A stretch of DNA of 17,674 bases from an uncultured Clostridia bacterium. GTDB taxonomy: Bacteria > Bacillota > Clostridia > Oscillospirales > Ruminococcaceae. The notes below the pieces were generated by a model. It saw only the letters and a program-made list of their open reading frames with translations. It was not told where the DNA came from and searched no databases. Location of the stretch: contig CALXKG010000211.1 in the NCBI GenBank assembly GCA_944388825.1, forward strand, positions 1-17,674. Reading direction: 5' to 3'. Below are positions 7,392 to 15,227 of this stretch, piece by piece. The stretch's first letter is position 1, and each line of letters begins with the position of its first letter. The position numbers were made by a program, and so were the translations under genes.

Positions 7392-7420
7392 AAGGCAGAT
7401 GGGGTCCCCGTCTGCCTTTT
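7392..7420 (+). terminator. rpsO-pnp intergenic terminator
   Basis: AAGGCAGAT... (from 7392) pairs with the arm ending at 7418 (CGTCTGCCTT), a 10- to 13-bp stem depending on the loop, followed by TTTT including 7417-7420. It should end most rpsO transcripts, with some read-through to pnp. Confidence 0.8.
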
Positions 7421-7428
7421 GGTATATC
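7420..7428 (+). promoter_or_regulatory. Possible extended -10 promoter for pnp
   Basis: TGG-TATATC directly after the terminator resembles an extended -10 element. The region 17 nt upstream (TGGGGT) is a poor -35. This is the best candidate I could find for a pnp-specific promoter and is weak. Confidence 0.25.
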
Positions 7429-7456
7429 CGCATTGTCCCACCATTCCCATACTGGG

Positions 7457-7548
7457 CGGAAAGGCCGGCTTCTGTGCTGTTTAGCATTAAATCGTACGCC
7501 TGAGTTTCGGACGCAGGATTTATTGCTAAGCTCCGGCGCCGCTTTCCG
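7457..7548 (+). promoter_or_regulatory. Nested stem structure in the pnp leader
   Basis: Four nested pairings are visible: CGGAAAG/CTTTCCG (7457-7463 with 7542-7548), GCCGG/CCGGC (7464-7468 with 7533-7537), TTAGCA/TGCTAA (7481-7486 with 7524-7529) and CCTG/CAGG (7499-7502 with 7514-7517). Together they form one long imperfect stem ending about 10 nt before the AGGAGG. A leader stem is known to mediate pnp autoregulation in E. coli (RNase III cleavage followed by PNPase action). Whether this one does the same is inference. Confidence 0.5.
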
Positions 7549-7571
7549 TCCGCAAAAAAAGGAGGATCACC

Positions 7572-9695
7572 ATGGCACACACTGTCCACACCTTCAAGAC
7601 GACCTTCGCCGGCGAAGAGCTGGTGGTCGAAAGCGGCCGCACCAGCGAACTGACCAACGGTTCCTGCTGGATCAAGTACGGCGAGACGATCGTCATGGCC
7701 AACGTCACCGCGTCGGCCAAACCCCGGGAAGGGATCGACTTCTTCCCGCTCAACGTCGACTACGAGGAAAAGATGTACTCGGTCGGCAAGATCCCCGGCT
7801 CTTTCCTCAAACGGGAGTCCCGCCCCACCGAACACGCGACGCTGACCGCCCGGATGATCGACCGGCCGCTCCGCCCGATGTTCCCCAAAGATATGCGCAA
7901 CGACGTCACGATCGTGACGACCGTCCTTTCTTCCGACATCGACCATTCTCCCGAGATCCTCGCCTTCCTGGGCGCGTCGATCGCGGTCGCCATTTCGGAT
8001 ATCCCGATCAACGGCACCGTCGCCGCCGTCTCGGTCGGCCTGGTGGACGGCAAGCTGGTCTTAAACCCGAACCGCGAGCAGCGGGCGGCTTCCGATTTGA
8101 ACCTCACCGTCGCCGGCACCTCTGAAAAGATCGTCATGATCGAGGCGGGGGCCAACGAGGTCGCCAACGACGTCATGCTCGACGCCATCGCGCTGGGCCA
8201 TGAAGAGATCAAGCATATGGTCGCGTTCATCGAAGAGATCCGCGCCGCCATCGGCAAGCCGAAGTTTGAATTTGTCTCCAAGGAAGTCCCCCACGAGCTG
8301 CTGGACGAGATCCTGGACGAATTCGGCGGCCAGTTCAAGTTTGCCCTTGACACCGACGACAAAAACGTCCGGGAGGCCAACCTCCTGCCGATCAAGGACG
8401 CAATCCACGCCAAATACGACGAAACCTATGCCGAGACCGAGCCCGGCCTCATCGACGAGGCCATCTACAAGGCCCAGAAGGTCATCGTCCGCCGCTGGCT
8501 GCTGGACGAGCAGAAGCGGGTCGACGGCCGCGGGATGGACGAGATCCGCCCGCTGTCGGCCGAAGTCGGCCTGCTGCCCCGCGCCCACGGCTCCGGGCTC
8601 TTTACCCGCGGCCAGACCCAGGTGCTGTCGGTCGCGACCTTAGGCCCCGTTTCCGACGCCCAGATCCTCGACTCGATCAGCGAGGCGACCGAAAAGCGGT
8701 ATATGCACCAGTACAACTTCCCGTCCTACTCGGTCGGCGAAACCAGACCTTCCCGCGGCCCCGGCCGCCGGGAGATCGGCCACGGCGCGCTGGCGGAAAA
8801 GGCGCTCCTGCCCGTCCTGCCGTCGGTGGACGAGTTCCCCTACGCCATCCGGGTCGTGTCGGAAGTCCTCTCTTCCAACGGCTCCACCTCCCAGGGCTCC
8901 ATCTGCGGTTCGACCCTCGCCCTGATGGACGCCGGCGTCCCGATCAAGGCACCGGTCGCGGGTATCTCCTGCGGGCTTATCACCGAGGGCGACCGCTGGA
9001 TGACGATGGTCGACATCCAGGGCCTCGAGGACTTCTATGGCGATATGGACTTTAAGGTCGGCGGCACCAAAAAGGGCATCACCGCCATCCAGGTCGATAT
9101 CAAGATCGACGGCCTGACGCTGGACATCATCAAAGAGGCTTTTGAGAAGACCGAAAAGGCCCGCAACTATATCCTGGACGAGGTCATGCTGAAGGCCATC
9201 CCCGCGCCGCGGGCGGAGGTCTCCAAGTACGCGCCCAAGCAGCGCTCGCTGACCATCCCGGTCGATAAGATCCGCGAGGTCATCGGCTCCGGCGGCAAGG
9301 TCATCCAGAAGATCAGCGCCGAATGCGACGTCAAGATCGACATCACCGACGACGGCAAGGTCTATATCCTGGGCATCGACCAGGAGGGCGTCGACCGCGC
9401 AATGTATATCGTCGAGACGATCGTCAAGGACCCCGAGATCGGCGCGATCTACAAGGGCAAGGTGACAAGGCTGATGAACTTCGGCGCCTTTGTGGAGATC
9501 GCCCCCGGTAAGGAAGGGCTGGTCCACATTTCCAAGCTGGAGAACTACCGGGTCGACAAGGTCGAAGACGTCGTCCAGCCGGGCGACGAGGTCTACGTCA
9601 AAGTGACCGAGATCGACGACCAGGGCCGGATCAACCTCTCCCGCAAGGACGCGATGAACGACCTGGCGAAAAAGGGCCGGATCAAGAATAAGTAA
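7572..9695 (+). CDS. pnp: Polyribonucleotide nucleotidyltransferase (PNPase)
   Basis: Phosphorolytic 3'-5' exoribonuclease that degrades mRNA to nucleoside diphosphates and also works in reverse; forms a trimeric ring and can join the RNA degradosome. At 707 residues it is full length. Domain order: first RNase PH domain (about 10-145, with FFPLNVDYEEKMYSVGKIPG and TARMIDRPLRPMFP), a helical linker, second RNase PH domain (from about 325, PRAHGSGLFTRGQTQVL, SYSVGETRPSRGPGRREIGH, GDMDFKVGGTKKGITAIQ), KH domain (about 560-606, with the GSGG loop) and S1 domain (about 625-693, GAFVEIAPGKEGLVHISKL). A perfect AAAGGAGG lies 6 nt before the ATG. A strong terminator follows directly. Upstream hairpins suggest post-transcriptional control. 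Confidence 0.98.
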   Translation: MAHTVHTFKTTFAGEELVVESGRTSELTNGSCWIKYGETIVMANVTASAKPREGIDFFPLNVDYEEKMYSVGKIPGSFLKRESRPTEHATLTARMIDRPLRPMFPKDMRNDVTIVTTVLSSDIDHSPEILAFLGASIAVAISDIPINGTVAAVSVGLVDGKLVLNPNREQRAASDLNLTVAGTSEKIVMIEAGANEVANDVMLDAIALGHEEIKHMVAFIEEIRAAIGKPKFEFVSKEVPHELLDEILDEFGGQFKFALDTDDKNVREANLLPIKDAIHAKYDETYAETEPGLIDEAIYKAQKVIVRRWLLDEQKRVDGRGMDEIRPLSAEVGLLPRAHGSGLFTRGQTQVLSVATLGPVSDAQILDSISEATEKRYMHQYNFPSYSVGETRPSRGPGRREIGHGALAEKALLPVLPSVDEFPYAIRVVSEVLSSNGSTSQGSICGSTLALMDAGVPIKAPVAGISCGLITEGDRWMTMVDIQGLEDFYGDMDFKVGGTKKGITAIQVDIKIDGLTLDIIKEAFEKTEKARNYILDEVMLKAIPAPRAEVSKYAPKQRSLTIPVDKIREVIGSGGKVIQKISAECDVKIDITDDGKVYILGIDQEGVDRAMYIVETIVKDPEIGAIYKGKVTRLMNFGAFVEIAPGKEGLVHISKLENYRVDKVEDVVQPGDEVYVKVTEIDDQGRINLSRKDAMNDLAKKGRIKNK

Positions 9696-9703
9696 GTGAT
9701 TGT

Positions 9704-9735
9704 AAGGCGGGAGGCGGCGAGTCTCCCGCCTTTTT
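9704..9735 (+). terminator. pnp terminator
   Basis: AAGGCGGGAG at 9704-9713 pairs with CTCCCGCCTT at 9723-9732 around a 9-nt loop, followed by a run of five T (9731-9735). It is a classic intrinsic terminator 8 nt after the pnp stop. Confidence 0.92.
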
Positions 9736-9786
9736 CGTCCCTTTGGGCCGCAGAAGGACGCTTTAACTTTATCTTTGGGAGGCAGT

Positions 9787-10452
9787 ATGTATCAGTTTAT
9801 CCTATTCGACCTCGACGGCACGATCATCGACTCGGAGCCGGGCATCCTCGCGAGCGTCCGCTATGCGCTGGGGAAAATGGGCCTGCCCGAACCGGATTAT
9901 CCGGTTTTGCGGAAATTCATCGGCCCGCCGCTGCGGGATTCCTTCCGGGATTACTGCGGCCTCAGCGCGCGGCAGGCGGAGGAAGCCGTCCGGCTTTACC
10001 GGGAATGGTATGGGCCGAAAGGCAAGCTGGACTGCCGGGTCTACCCGGGCGTCCCGGAGCTGCTGGCGGCGCTCTGCCGGGCCGGGAAGACGCTCGCCCT
10101 CGCCACCTCCAAGCCGGAGGGGTTCGCCGGGGACATCCTGCGGTACTTCCGGTTGGACAGGTACTTTTCGTTTATCGGCGGGGCGGTGCTGGACGGCAGC
10201 CGGGATACGAAAATCGAGGTGCTGCGGTATGTCCTCGCCCGGTTCCCGGAAGCGGCGCCCGCGGAGACCGTCCTCGTCGGCGACACCCGGTTTGATATGG
10301 AGGGGGCGCAGGCCGCCGGGATCGGCGGCGTCGGCGTCCTCTACGGGTTCGGCAGCCGGGAGGAGCTGGAACAGGGCGGCGCGCTGGCGCTGGCGGGGAC
10401 GGCGGAAGAGCTTGGGGCGCTGCTGCTGGCAAACAATAAGGAGGCGCTGTAA
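9787..10452 (+). CDS. HAD-superfamily phosphatase (phosphoglycolate phosphatase/beta-phosphoglucomutase-like)
   Basis: A 221-residue haloacid-dehalogenase hydrolase, subfamily I with a helical cap. Motif I is DLDGTIIDSEPG (nucleophile D8, acid/base D10), motif II the serine/threonine of ATSKP (107-108), motif III probably K142, motif IV VGDTRFDMEGAQAAG (D166, D170). The substrate is a small phosphate ester; the family does not allow a precise guess, though Gph/pyrophosphatase-like roles are common. GGGAGG at 9777-9782 precedes the ATG by only 4 nt; the open frame extends to a TTG at 9775 that would destroy that spacing. Its stop overlaps the next start (TAATG), so the GNAT gene is translationally coupled. 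No clear promoter was found between the pnp terminator and this gene. Confidence 0.9.
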   Translation: MYQFILFDLDGTIIDSEPGILASVRYALGKMGLPEPDYPVLRKFIGPPLRDSFRDYCGLSARQAEEAVRLYREWYGPKGKLDCRVYPGVPELLAALCRAGKTLALATSKPEGFAGDILRYFRLDRYFSFIGGAVLDGSRDTKIEVLRYVLARFPEAAPAETVLVGDTRFDMEGAQAAGIGGVGVLYGFGSREELEQGGALALAGTAEELGALLLANNKEAL

Positions 10453-11096
10453 TGCAGGGAAATATCACCATCCGGAATGAACGGCCGGAGGATCACCGGG
10501 CGGTGGAGCAGCTGACCCGGGAGGCGTTTTATAACATCTATATCCCCGGCTGCATCGAGCATTACCTCGTCCACATCATGCGGGGGCATAAGGACTTTAT
10601 CCCCGAGCTGGATTTTGTGCTGGAAAAGGACGGGCGGGTTATCGGCAATATCATGTATACCAAAGCTACCCTGACCGATGAAAGCGGGGCGGTAAAGGAG
10701 ATCCTGACCTTTGGGCCGGTCTGCGTCCATCCGGATTTCCAGCGGCGGGGGTACGGGAAAATGCTCATCGAGCGCTCGTTCCGAACGGCGCGGGAGATGG
10801 GGTATGATACGGTCGTGATCTTCGGCAGCCCGGACAACTATGTCGGACGGGGGTTTAAAAGCTGCAAGCGGTATAACGTCTGCCTGCCGGGCGGGCGGTT
10901 CCCGTCGGCGATGCTGGTTAAGGAGCTGGTTCCCGGGGCGCTGGACGGGCGGAAATGGTTTTACGCCGACAGCCCGGTGATGGCGGTCGACGAGGCGGCG
11001 GCGCGGGCGTATGACGACAGCCTGCCGCCGATGGAGAAGAAGGTCCTGCCCTGCCAGGAGTCGTTTTATATCATGAGCCATTCAGCCATCGGCTGA
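10452..11096 (+). CDS. GNAT-family N-acetyltransferase
   Basis: A 214-residue acyltransferase expected to move an acetyl group from acetyl-CoA to an amine. The acetyl-CoA pyrophosphate loop is the clearest feature: VCVHPDFQRRGYGKMLI, with Q-R-R-G-Y-G at residues 97-102, preceded by the strand ILTFGPV. The N-terminal ITIRNERPEDHRAVEQLTREAF is the usual first strand and helix. The C-terminal third (FPSAMLVKELVPGAL...KWFYADSP) resembles YhbS-like members. The ATG overlaps the HAD stop as TAATG, and AAGGAGG at 10438-10444 inside the upstream gene serves as its ribosome-binding site. Substrate unknown; being coupled to a phosphatase and followed by an inositol-monophosphatase homologue suggests small-molecule housekeeping rather than antibiotic resistance. 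Confidence 0.9.
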   Translation: MQGNITIRNERPEDHRAVEQLTREAFYNIYIPGCIEHYLVHIMRGHKDFIPELDFVLEKDGRVIGNIMYTKATLTDESGAVKEILTFGPVCVHPDFQRRGYGKMLIERSFRTAREMGYDTVVIFGSPDNYVGRGFKSCKRYNVCLPGGRFPSAMLVKELVPGALDGRKWFYADSPVMAVDEAAARAYDDSLPPMEKKVLPCQESFYIMSHSAIG

Positions 11097-11118
11097 GCGG
11101 CATACAGGAGGCAACATT

Positions 11119-11883
11119 ATGCTGGAAGCAATCAAAGACGCCGCCCGGGAGGCGGGGAAGATCATGCTGGACGCCCATCCGGCCACCGGACAGATCGACG
11201 AAAAGGAAGGGCACGCCAACTTTGTCACCGCCTATGACGTCGCGGTGCAGAAGTTTTTGTCGGGGCGGCTGTCCGCGATCCTGCCGGAAGCCGCCTTCCT
11301 CGGGGAAGAAGGGGACGGGAACCGGACGGTCGGGGAAGGGTATACCTTTATCGTCGACCCGATCGACGGGACGACCAACTTCATCTGCGGCTATCAGCAG
11401 AGCGCCGTTTCGATCGGCCTGGCAAAGGACGGGGAGATCGCGCTCGGCGTCGTCTACAACCCCTTCCGGGAGGAGATGTACTGGGCGGAAAAGGGGAAAG
11501 GGGCTTATCTGAACGGGAACCCGCTCCATGTCCGCGACCGGGGGCTGCAAGAGGGGCTGGTCTGCTTCGGCACCTCCCCCTATAACCCGGAGTTCTGGGA
11601 CCGGACCTTCCGGGCGGTGCGGGAGCTGCTCCCCCGGACGATGGACTTGAGAAGGCAGGGGAGCGCGGCGCTGGATATCGCCTATGTCGCCGCAAACCGC
11701 AACGTCCTCTTTTTCGAGTGCAAGCTCTCCCCGTGGGATTATGCCGCCGGGCGGTGTATCCTGGAAGAGGCGGGCGGCGTCCTCTGTACGATGGAGGGGG
11801 AGAAGGCCGATTTTAACCGGGTAAGCTCGATCCTCGCCGGGGCGCCCGCCGCCGTGCGGGAGTTTCTGGCGCTGAAGCTGTAA
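11119..11883 (+). CDS. Inositol-monophosphatase family protein
   Basis: A 254-residue Mg2+-dependent phosphatase of the IMPase/FBPase/CysQ fold. All three metal-site motifs are present: GEE at residues 62-64, DPIDGTTNF at 80-88 and the C-terminal SPWDYAAGRCILEEAGG with D207. It should hydrolyse a sugar or inositol monophosphate, or 3'-phosphoadenosine 5'-phosphate as in CysQ; the sequence does not decide. AGGAGG near 11107 lies about 8 nt before the ATG, and the gap to the GNAT gene is 22 nt, so it ends a three-gene operon closed by the terminator at 11898-11934. Two predicted small-molecule phosphatases in one unit is notable and may point to metabolite repair or salvage, which is inference only. 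Confidence 0.92.
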   Translation: MLEAIKDAAREAGKIMLDAHPATGQIDEKEGHANFVTAYDVAVQKFLSGRLSAILPEAAFLGEEGDGNRTVGEGYTFIVDPIDGTTNFICGYQQSAVSIGLAKDGEIALGVVYNPFREEMYWAEKGKGAYLNGNPLHVRDRGLQEGLVCFGTSPYNPEFWDRTFRAVRELLPRTMDLRRQGSAALDIAYVAANRNVLFFECKLSPWDYAAGRCILEEAGGVLCTMEGEKADFNRVSSILAGAPAAVREFLALKL

Positions 11884-11897
11884 ACGATCGGATACCG

Positions 11898-11934
11898 AAG
11901 GGGACGGCCGCCTGTAGCAGCCGTCCCCTTTATC
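11898..11934 (+). terminator. Terminator of the HAD/GNAT/IMPase operon
   Basis: AAGGGGACGGC at 11898-11908 pairs with the arm GCCGTCCCCTT at 11920-11930 around an 11-nt loop, followed by a T-rich tail (TTTATCC). Confidence 0.85.
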
Positions 11935-11970
11935 CTTTCACTTTCTTCTGCAAATTTTACAAAAAAGCCC

Positions 11971-11999
11971 TTTCCGTATTTTTAAAATTGTGCTATTAT
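11971..11999 (+). promoter_or_regulatory. Promoter of the MBL-fold gene
   Basis: TATTAT at 11994-11999 has an extended TGC at 11991-11993 and follows an AT-rich stretch. A weak -35 (TTTCCG, 11971-11976) lies 17 nt upstream. Transcription would begin near 12006, about 25 nt before the ATG. Confidence 0.65.
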
Positions 12000-12030
12000 A
12001 GAATTATAGCCAATACGAGGAGGAGAGAGT

Positions 12031-13632
12031 ATGAAGCTGACCTTTATCGGCGCCGACCACGAAGTCACCGGCAGCTGCCACTGTATCGAGGCCTGCGGGA
12101 AAAATATCCGGGTGGACTACGGGATGGAGCAGGGCATCAACGATTTCCAGAACGCCGAACCGCCCTTTTCGGCCGCCGCCACCGACTATGTCTTCATCAC
12201 CCACGCCCACGTCGACCACACCGGGCTGCTGCCCCTCCTCTACCGCCACGGGTTCCGCGGGCGGATCTATGCGACCGCCGCGACGGCCGAGCTGTGCGGC
12301 ATCATGCTGCGCGACTGCGCCCACATCCAGGAGGCGGACGCCGAGTGGCTCAACCGCAAGCGCAAACGGGCGGGCGGGGAAGAGACCGAGCCGCTTTATA
12401 CGATGCAGGACGCCGAAGGGGTCCTGCAGCTGTTCGTCCCCTGCCATTATGGGGAGGAAGTCCATGTCGCCGACGGGATCGATATCCGGTTTATCGACGC
12501 GGGGCATTTGCTGGGGTCGGCCAGCATCGAGATGACCCTTACGGAGGACGGGGTGCGGAAAAAGCTGGTCTTCTCGGGCGACATTGGGAATGTAAACCAG
12601 CCGCTCATCAAAAACCCCACCTATCCCGCCGACGCCGATTACGTCGTCATGGAGTCGACCTACGGCGACCGCAGCCACGGCCCCAAGCCGGACTATGAAA
12701 AGTGCCTGGCCGGGATCATCGCCGAGACGATGGAGCGGGGCGGCAACGTCGTCATCCCCTGTTTCGCCGTCGGCCGCACCCAGGAGGTGCTTTACTTCCT
12801 GCGCAAGATCCGGGCGGACAATATGGCGCCGGGGTTTGAGAAGATGGACGTCTGGCTGGACTCGCCGCTGGCGATCGAGGCGACCCGTATTTTCGATGAG
12901 CAGACTAGGGAGTGTTTCGACGATGAGACCCTCGCGCTGATCGACAAAGGCGTCAACCCGATCCAGTTCCCGGGGCTGAAATATTCGGTCACTGGCGAGG
13001 ACTCCAAACGGATCAACGAGGACCCGTCCCCCAAGGTCATCCTGTCGGCCTCCGGGATGTGCGACGCCGGGCGGATCCGCCACCATTTGAAGCACAACCT
13101 CTGGCGGGCCGATTCGACCGTCGTCTTCGCCGGGTACCAGGCGGTCGGGACGCTGGGCCGCAGCCTTTTGGACGGGGCGAAAAACGTCAAGCTGTTCGGC
13201 GAGGATATCCACGTCGCCGCCCGGATCGCCCGGATCGACGGCATCAGCGGCCACGCCGACCGGGAGGGGCTGCTGCGGTGGATCTCCTCTTTCCGGGAAA
13301 AGCCCCGCAAGGTCTTTGTCGTCCACGGGGAGGATCTGACCGCCGACCTGTTCGCCTCCACCCTCCGCAACCGGCTGGGGCTGGACGCCGAAGCGCCGTA
13401 CAGCGGCTCCGCCTTCGACCTTGCAAAGGGCGTGTGGATCACCCGCGCCGCCCCCCGCCGGGTCGAGAAGCTGGAGAGCAAGACGAGCCGCGCGAACTCG
13501 GTCTTCGGCCGCCTGATCGCCGCCGGACAGCGGCTGATGGCGGTCATCAAACAGAACGAGGGCCTCGCCAACAAGGAGCTGGCCCGGTTCGCCGACCAGA
13601 TCAACGCCCTCTGCGACAAGTGGCAGCGCTGA
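12031..13632 (+). CDS. MBL-fold beta-CASP RNA-metabolising hydrolase (COG1236-like)
   Basis: A 533-residue metallo-beta-lactamase of the beta-CASP group, relatives of the eukaryotic CPSF-73/Ysh1 mRNA cleavage factor. Zinc-site motifs are in order: HAHVDH at 58-63, DAGHLLGSASIE, SGDIGN, then ESTYGDR leading into the beta-CASP insertion, SASGMCDAGRIRHHL, and GISGHADREGL near the C-terminal RMMBL part with FVVHGE. These residues predict a two-zinc endo- or exoribonuclease acting in the cytoplasm; cellular RNA targets of bacterial members of this branch are poorly defined. About 70 residues beyond the RMMBL part are helical and basic (RLIAAGQRLMAVIKQNEG) and could bind nucleic acid. GAGGAGGAG precedes the ATG. 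It has its own promoter and terminator, between a small-enzyme operon and an S1-repeat gene. Confidence 0.93.
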   Translation: MKLTFIGADHEVTGSCHCIEACGKNIRVDYGMEQGINDFQNAEPPFSAAATDYVFITHAHVDHTGLLPLLYRHGFRGRIYATAATAELCGIMLRDCAHIQEADAEWLNRKRKRAGGEETEPLYTMQDAEGVLQLFVPCHYGEEVHVADGIDIRFIDAGHLLGSASIEMTLTEDGVRKKLVFSGDIGNVNQPLIKNPTYPADADYVVMESTYGDRSHGPKPDYEKCLAGIIAETMERGGNVVIPCFAVGRTQEVLYFLRKIRADNMAPGFEKMDVWLDSPLAIEATRIFDEQTRECFDDETLALIDKGVNPIQFPGLKYSVTGEDSKRINEDPSPKVILSASGMCDAGRIRHHLKHNLWRADSTVVFAGYQAVGTLGRSLLDGAKNVKLFGEDIHVAARIARIDGISGHADREGLLRWISSFREKPRKVFVVHGEDLTADLFASTLRNRLGLDAEAPYSGSAFDLAKGVWITRAAPRRVEKLESKTSRANSVFGRLIAAGQRLMAVIKQNEGLANKELARFADQINALCDKWQR

Positions 13633-13661
13633 CAGCCGCCCGGCCTGATCTGCCGTTTTTC

Positions 13662-13690
13662 CACCCGCCCGTACCCCGGGCGGGTGTTTT
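13662..13690 (+). terminator. Terminator of the MBL-fold gene
   Basis: A perfect 10-bp GC-rich stem CACCCGCCCG/CGGGCGGGTG (13662-13671 with 13677-13686) with a 5-nt loop is followed by TTTT at 13687-13690. Confidence 0.9.
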
Positions 13691-13768
13691 GCTTCTAAAC
13701 CCCGGCGCCCCCGCATACATTTCGGTACAGGCAAACGGGTTTGAGACGCAAAGAAAGAAGGATGCCAG

Positions 13769-14698
13769 ATGCAGTTTATGCCGGAAGGGGCGCTGATCCA
13801 GTCGGCGGAAAACCGGGCGGCGCTTTCTGCCCCTGAATCGCTCGCCGCGGCGATGGCGGAGGGGCGGATACTGGAAGCGAAGGCGGCCCGCTGTACCGAA
13901 GGGCACGACCTGATCGTCCCGCTGCCCTGCGGCGAGGGGATCATCCCCCGGGAAGAGGCCGCCGAGGGGATCCGGGAGGGGACGGTGCGGGATATCGCGA
14001 TCCTGTCCCGGGTCGGGCGGCCGGTGGCGTTTACCGTCCGGTCGCTGGAGACGCGCCCCGACGGGCGGGTGAAGGCGGCCCTGTCCCGGGCGGAGGCGCA
14101 GGCGCTCTGCCGGGAAAGCTATATCTCCCGCCTGACGCCCGGGGATATCATCCCCGCCCGGGTCACCCGGCTGGAAGGGTTTGGGGCGTTTCTGGACATC
14201 GGCTGCGGGCTGCCGGCGCTGATGCCGATCGATATGATCTCCGTCTCCCGCATATCCCACCCGGCCGACCGGTTTACCCCCGGCCAGATGGTCTATGCCG
14301 CCGTCAGCCGGCAGGAGGCGGGACGGGTGACGCTGACCCACAAAGAGCTGCTGGGCAGCTGGGAGGAGAACGCCGCCGCCTTCCGGCCGGGGGAGACGGT
14401 GCGGGGGAAGGTGCGGTCGGTGGAAAGCTACGGCATCTTCATCGAATTGACCCCCAACCTTGCCGGGCTGGCGGAAAAAAAGCCCGGCGTCCTGCCGGGC
14501 ATGGCGGTGAGCGTCTTCATCAAGAGCATCCTCCCCGACCGGATGAAAATCAAGCTGGTGATCATCGACGCTTTCCCGGACGACGACCCGCCCCAGCCCT
14601 TCGATTACCGCTTTACGGAAGGGCATTTAAGCCGCTGGACCTACTCGCCGCCCGGCTGCGGCCGGACGGTCGAGACGGTGTTCGGCGGGGAAGGCTAA
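13769..14698 (+). CDS. S1-repeat RNA-binding protein (RpsA-like)
   Basis: A 309-residue protein built mainly of S1/OB-fold repeats: a divergent one at about 28-108, a clear one at about 125-192 (PGDIIPARVTRLEGFGAFLDIGCGLPALMPIDMI) and one at about 207-267 (GETVRGKVRSVESYGIFIELTPNLAGLAEKK). Bacillota S1 homologues are shorter than the six-repeat E. coli protein, so it could be the ribosomal-protein-S1 homologue or an accessory RNA-binding protein; three repeats with a short tail favour the latter slightly. AGAAGGAT lies about 7 nt before the ATG. I found no good promoter in 13691-13768, but the terminator before it suggests a separate start. Its stop TAA overlaps the stop of the convergent minus-strand gene. 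Confidence 0.8.
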   Translation: MQFMPEGALIQSAENRAALSAPESLAAAMAEGRILEAKAARCTEGHDLIVPLPCGEGIIPREEAAEGIREGTVRDIAILSRVGRPVAFTVRSLETRPDGRVKAALSRAEAQALCRESYISRLTPGDIIPARVTRLEGFGAFLDIGCGLPALMPIDMISVSRISHPADRFTPGQMVYAAVSRQEAGRVTLTHKELLGSWEENAAAFRPGETVRGKVRSVESYGIFIELTPNLAGLAEKKPGVLPGMAVSVFIKSILPDRMKIKLVIIDAFPDDDPPQPFDYRFTEGHLSRWTYSPPGCGRTVETVFGGEG

Positions 14699-15093
14699 CG
14701 GGGGAGCCCCGGCGTCACCCGGACGTTCCGGGCGTGCAGGGCGGTCAGGACCGCCGCCGTCTGGCGGGCGGCACCTTCCTCCGCCCGGATGATCATCAGG
14801 GCGTCGGTACGGCCTGTGGGGCCGTCTAAAAGAGGCTCTGACAGCGCGTCCTCCAAAGCCCCCGGGAAGAACCCCTGCGGGGCGTAGGGGGCGCTGCCGC
14901 CTGCCGCCGTCTGGGCGGTCGGGGCGCCGTAGAGGGCGAGGGCCTGCAAGGGGACAGAAGGGTCCGGTTCCGGGCGGGGGCGGGGCTGCCGGATCCGGAG
15001 GGAACGGATCCCCCGGGCCCGCCGGCGCAGTTCCCGGGCGGCGTTTTCGGCCTGGTCGACGTTTTCAAACCAGGCGGTGATTTCTGCGGCCAT
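14695..15093 (-). CDS. Hypothetical protein with two strand-helix-strand lobes (132 aa)
   Basis: No family is recognised with confidence. The N-terminus, ITAWFENVDQAENAARELR, reads like the short beta-alpha-beta unit found in YflT/general-stress-17M-like proteins. A similar unit appears at the C-terminus (DALMIIRAEEGAARQTAAVL...NVRV), with a Pro/Ala/Gly-rich linker between. An internal duplication or swapped-strand fold is plausible. The frame is open to 15183, but the ATG at 15093 is chosen because AAGGAAG lies 8 nt upstream on the minus strand, whereas the earlier ATG (15111) has none. Its TAG overlaps the S1 gene's stop tail to tail with no terminator between, so the two transcripts probably overlap. 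Cytoplasmic; function unknown. Confidence 0.65.
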   Translation of the reverse strand: MAAEITAWFENVDQAENAARELRRRARGIRSLRIRQPRPRPEPDPSVPLQALALYGAPTAQTAAGGSAPYAPQGFFPGALEDALSEPLLDGPTGRTDALMIIRAEEGAARQTAAVLTALHARNVRVTPGLPR

Positions 15094-15186
15094 AGGCGCA
15101 CTTCCTTTCATCTGCTGCTGGCACGGTAAAAGGGTGCGCCTTTTTGGCGGGAATATGCCTGTCAGTTTTTGTCGAACGGGCAAAGC

Positions 15187-15218
15187 AAAAGCCTCCCCGG
15201 GTTTCGGAGAGGCTTTTT
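15187..15218. terminator. Terminator downstream of the 59-aa gene
   Basis: AAAAGCCTC at 15187-15195 pairs with GAGGCTTTT at 15209-15217. On the minus strand it follows the stop of the 59-residue gene and ends in TTTTGC; on the plus strand a TTTTT run follows, so it can work both ways. Confidence 0.8.
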
Positions 15219-15227
15219 CAGTCCCGT

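Noticed and set aside
6062..7450. 462-aa minus-strand open frame
   Set aside because: It crosses the rpsO promoter, the rpsO gene and its terminator, so it cannot be a functional gene; shadow of the sense frames.
12004..13944. 646-aa minus-strand open frame
   Set aside because: It lies opposite the clear beta-CASP gene; long antisense frames arise from the GC-rich codon pattern, and it has no ribosome-binding site or family motif.
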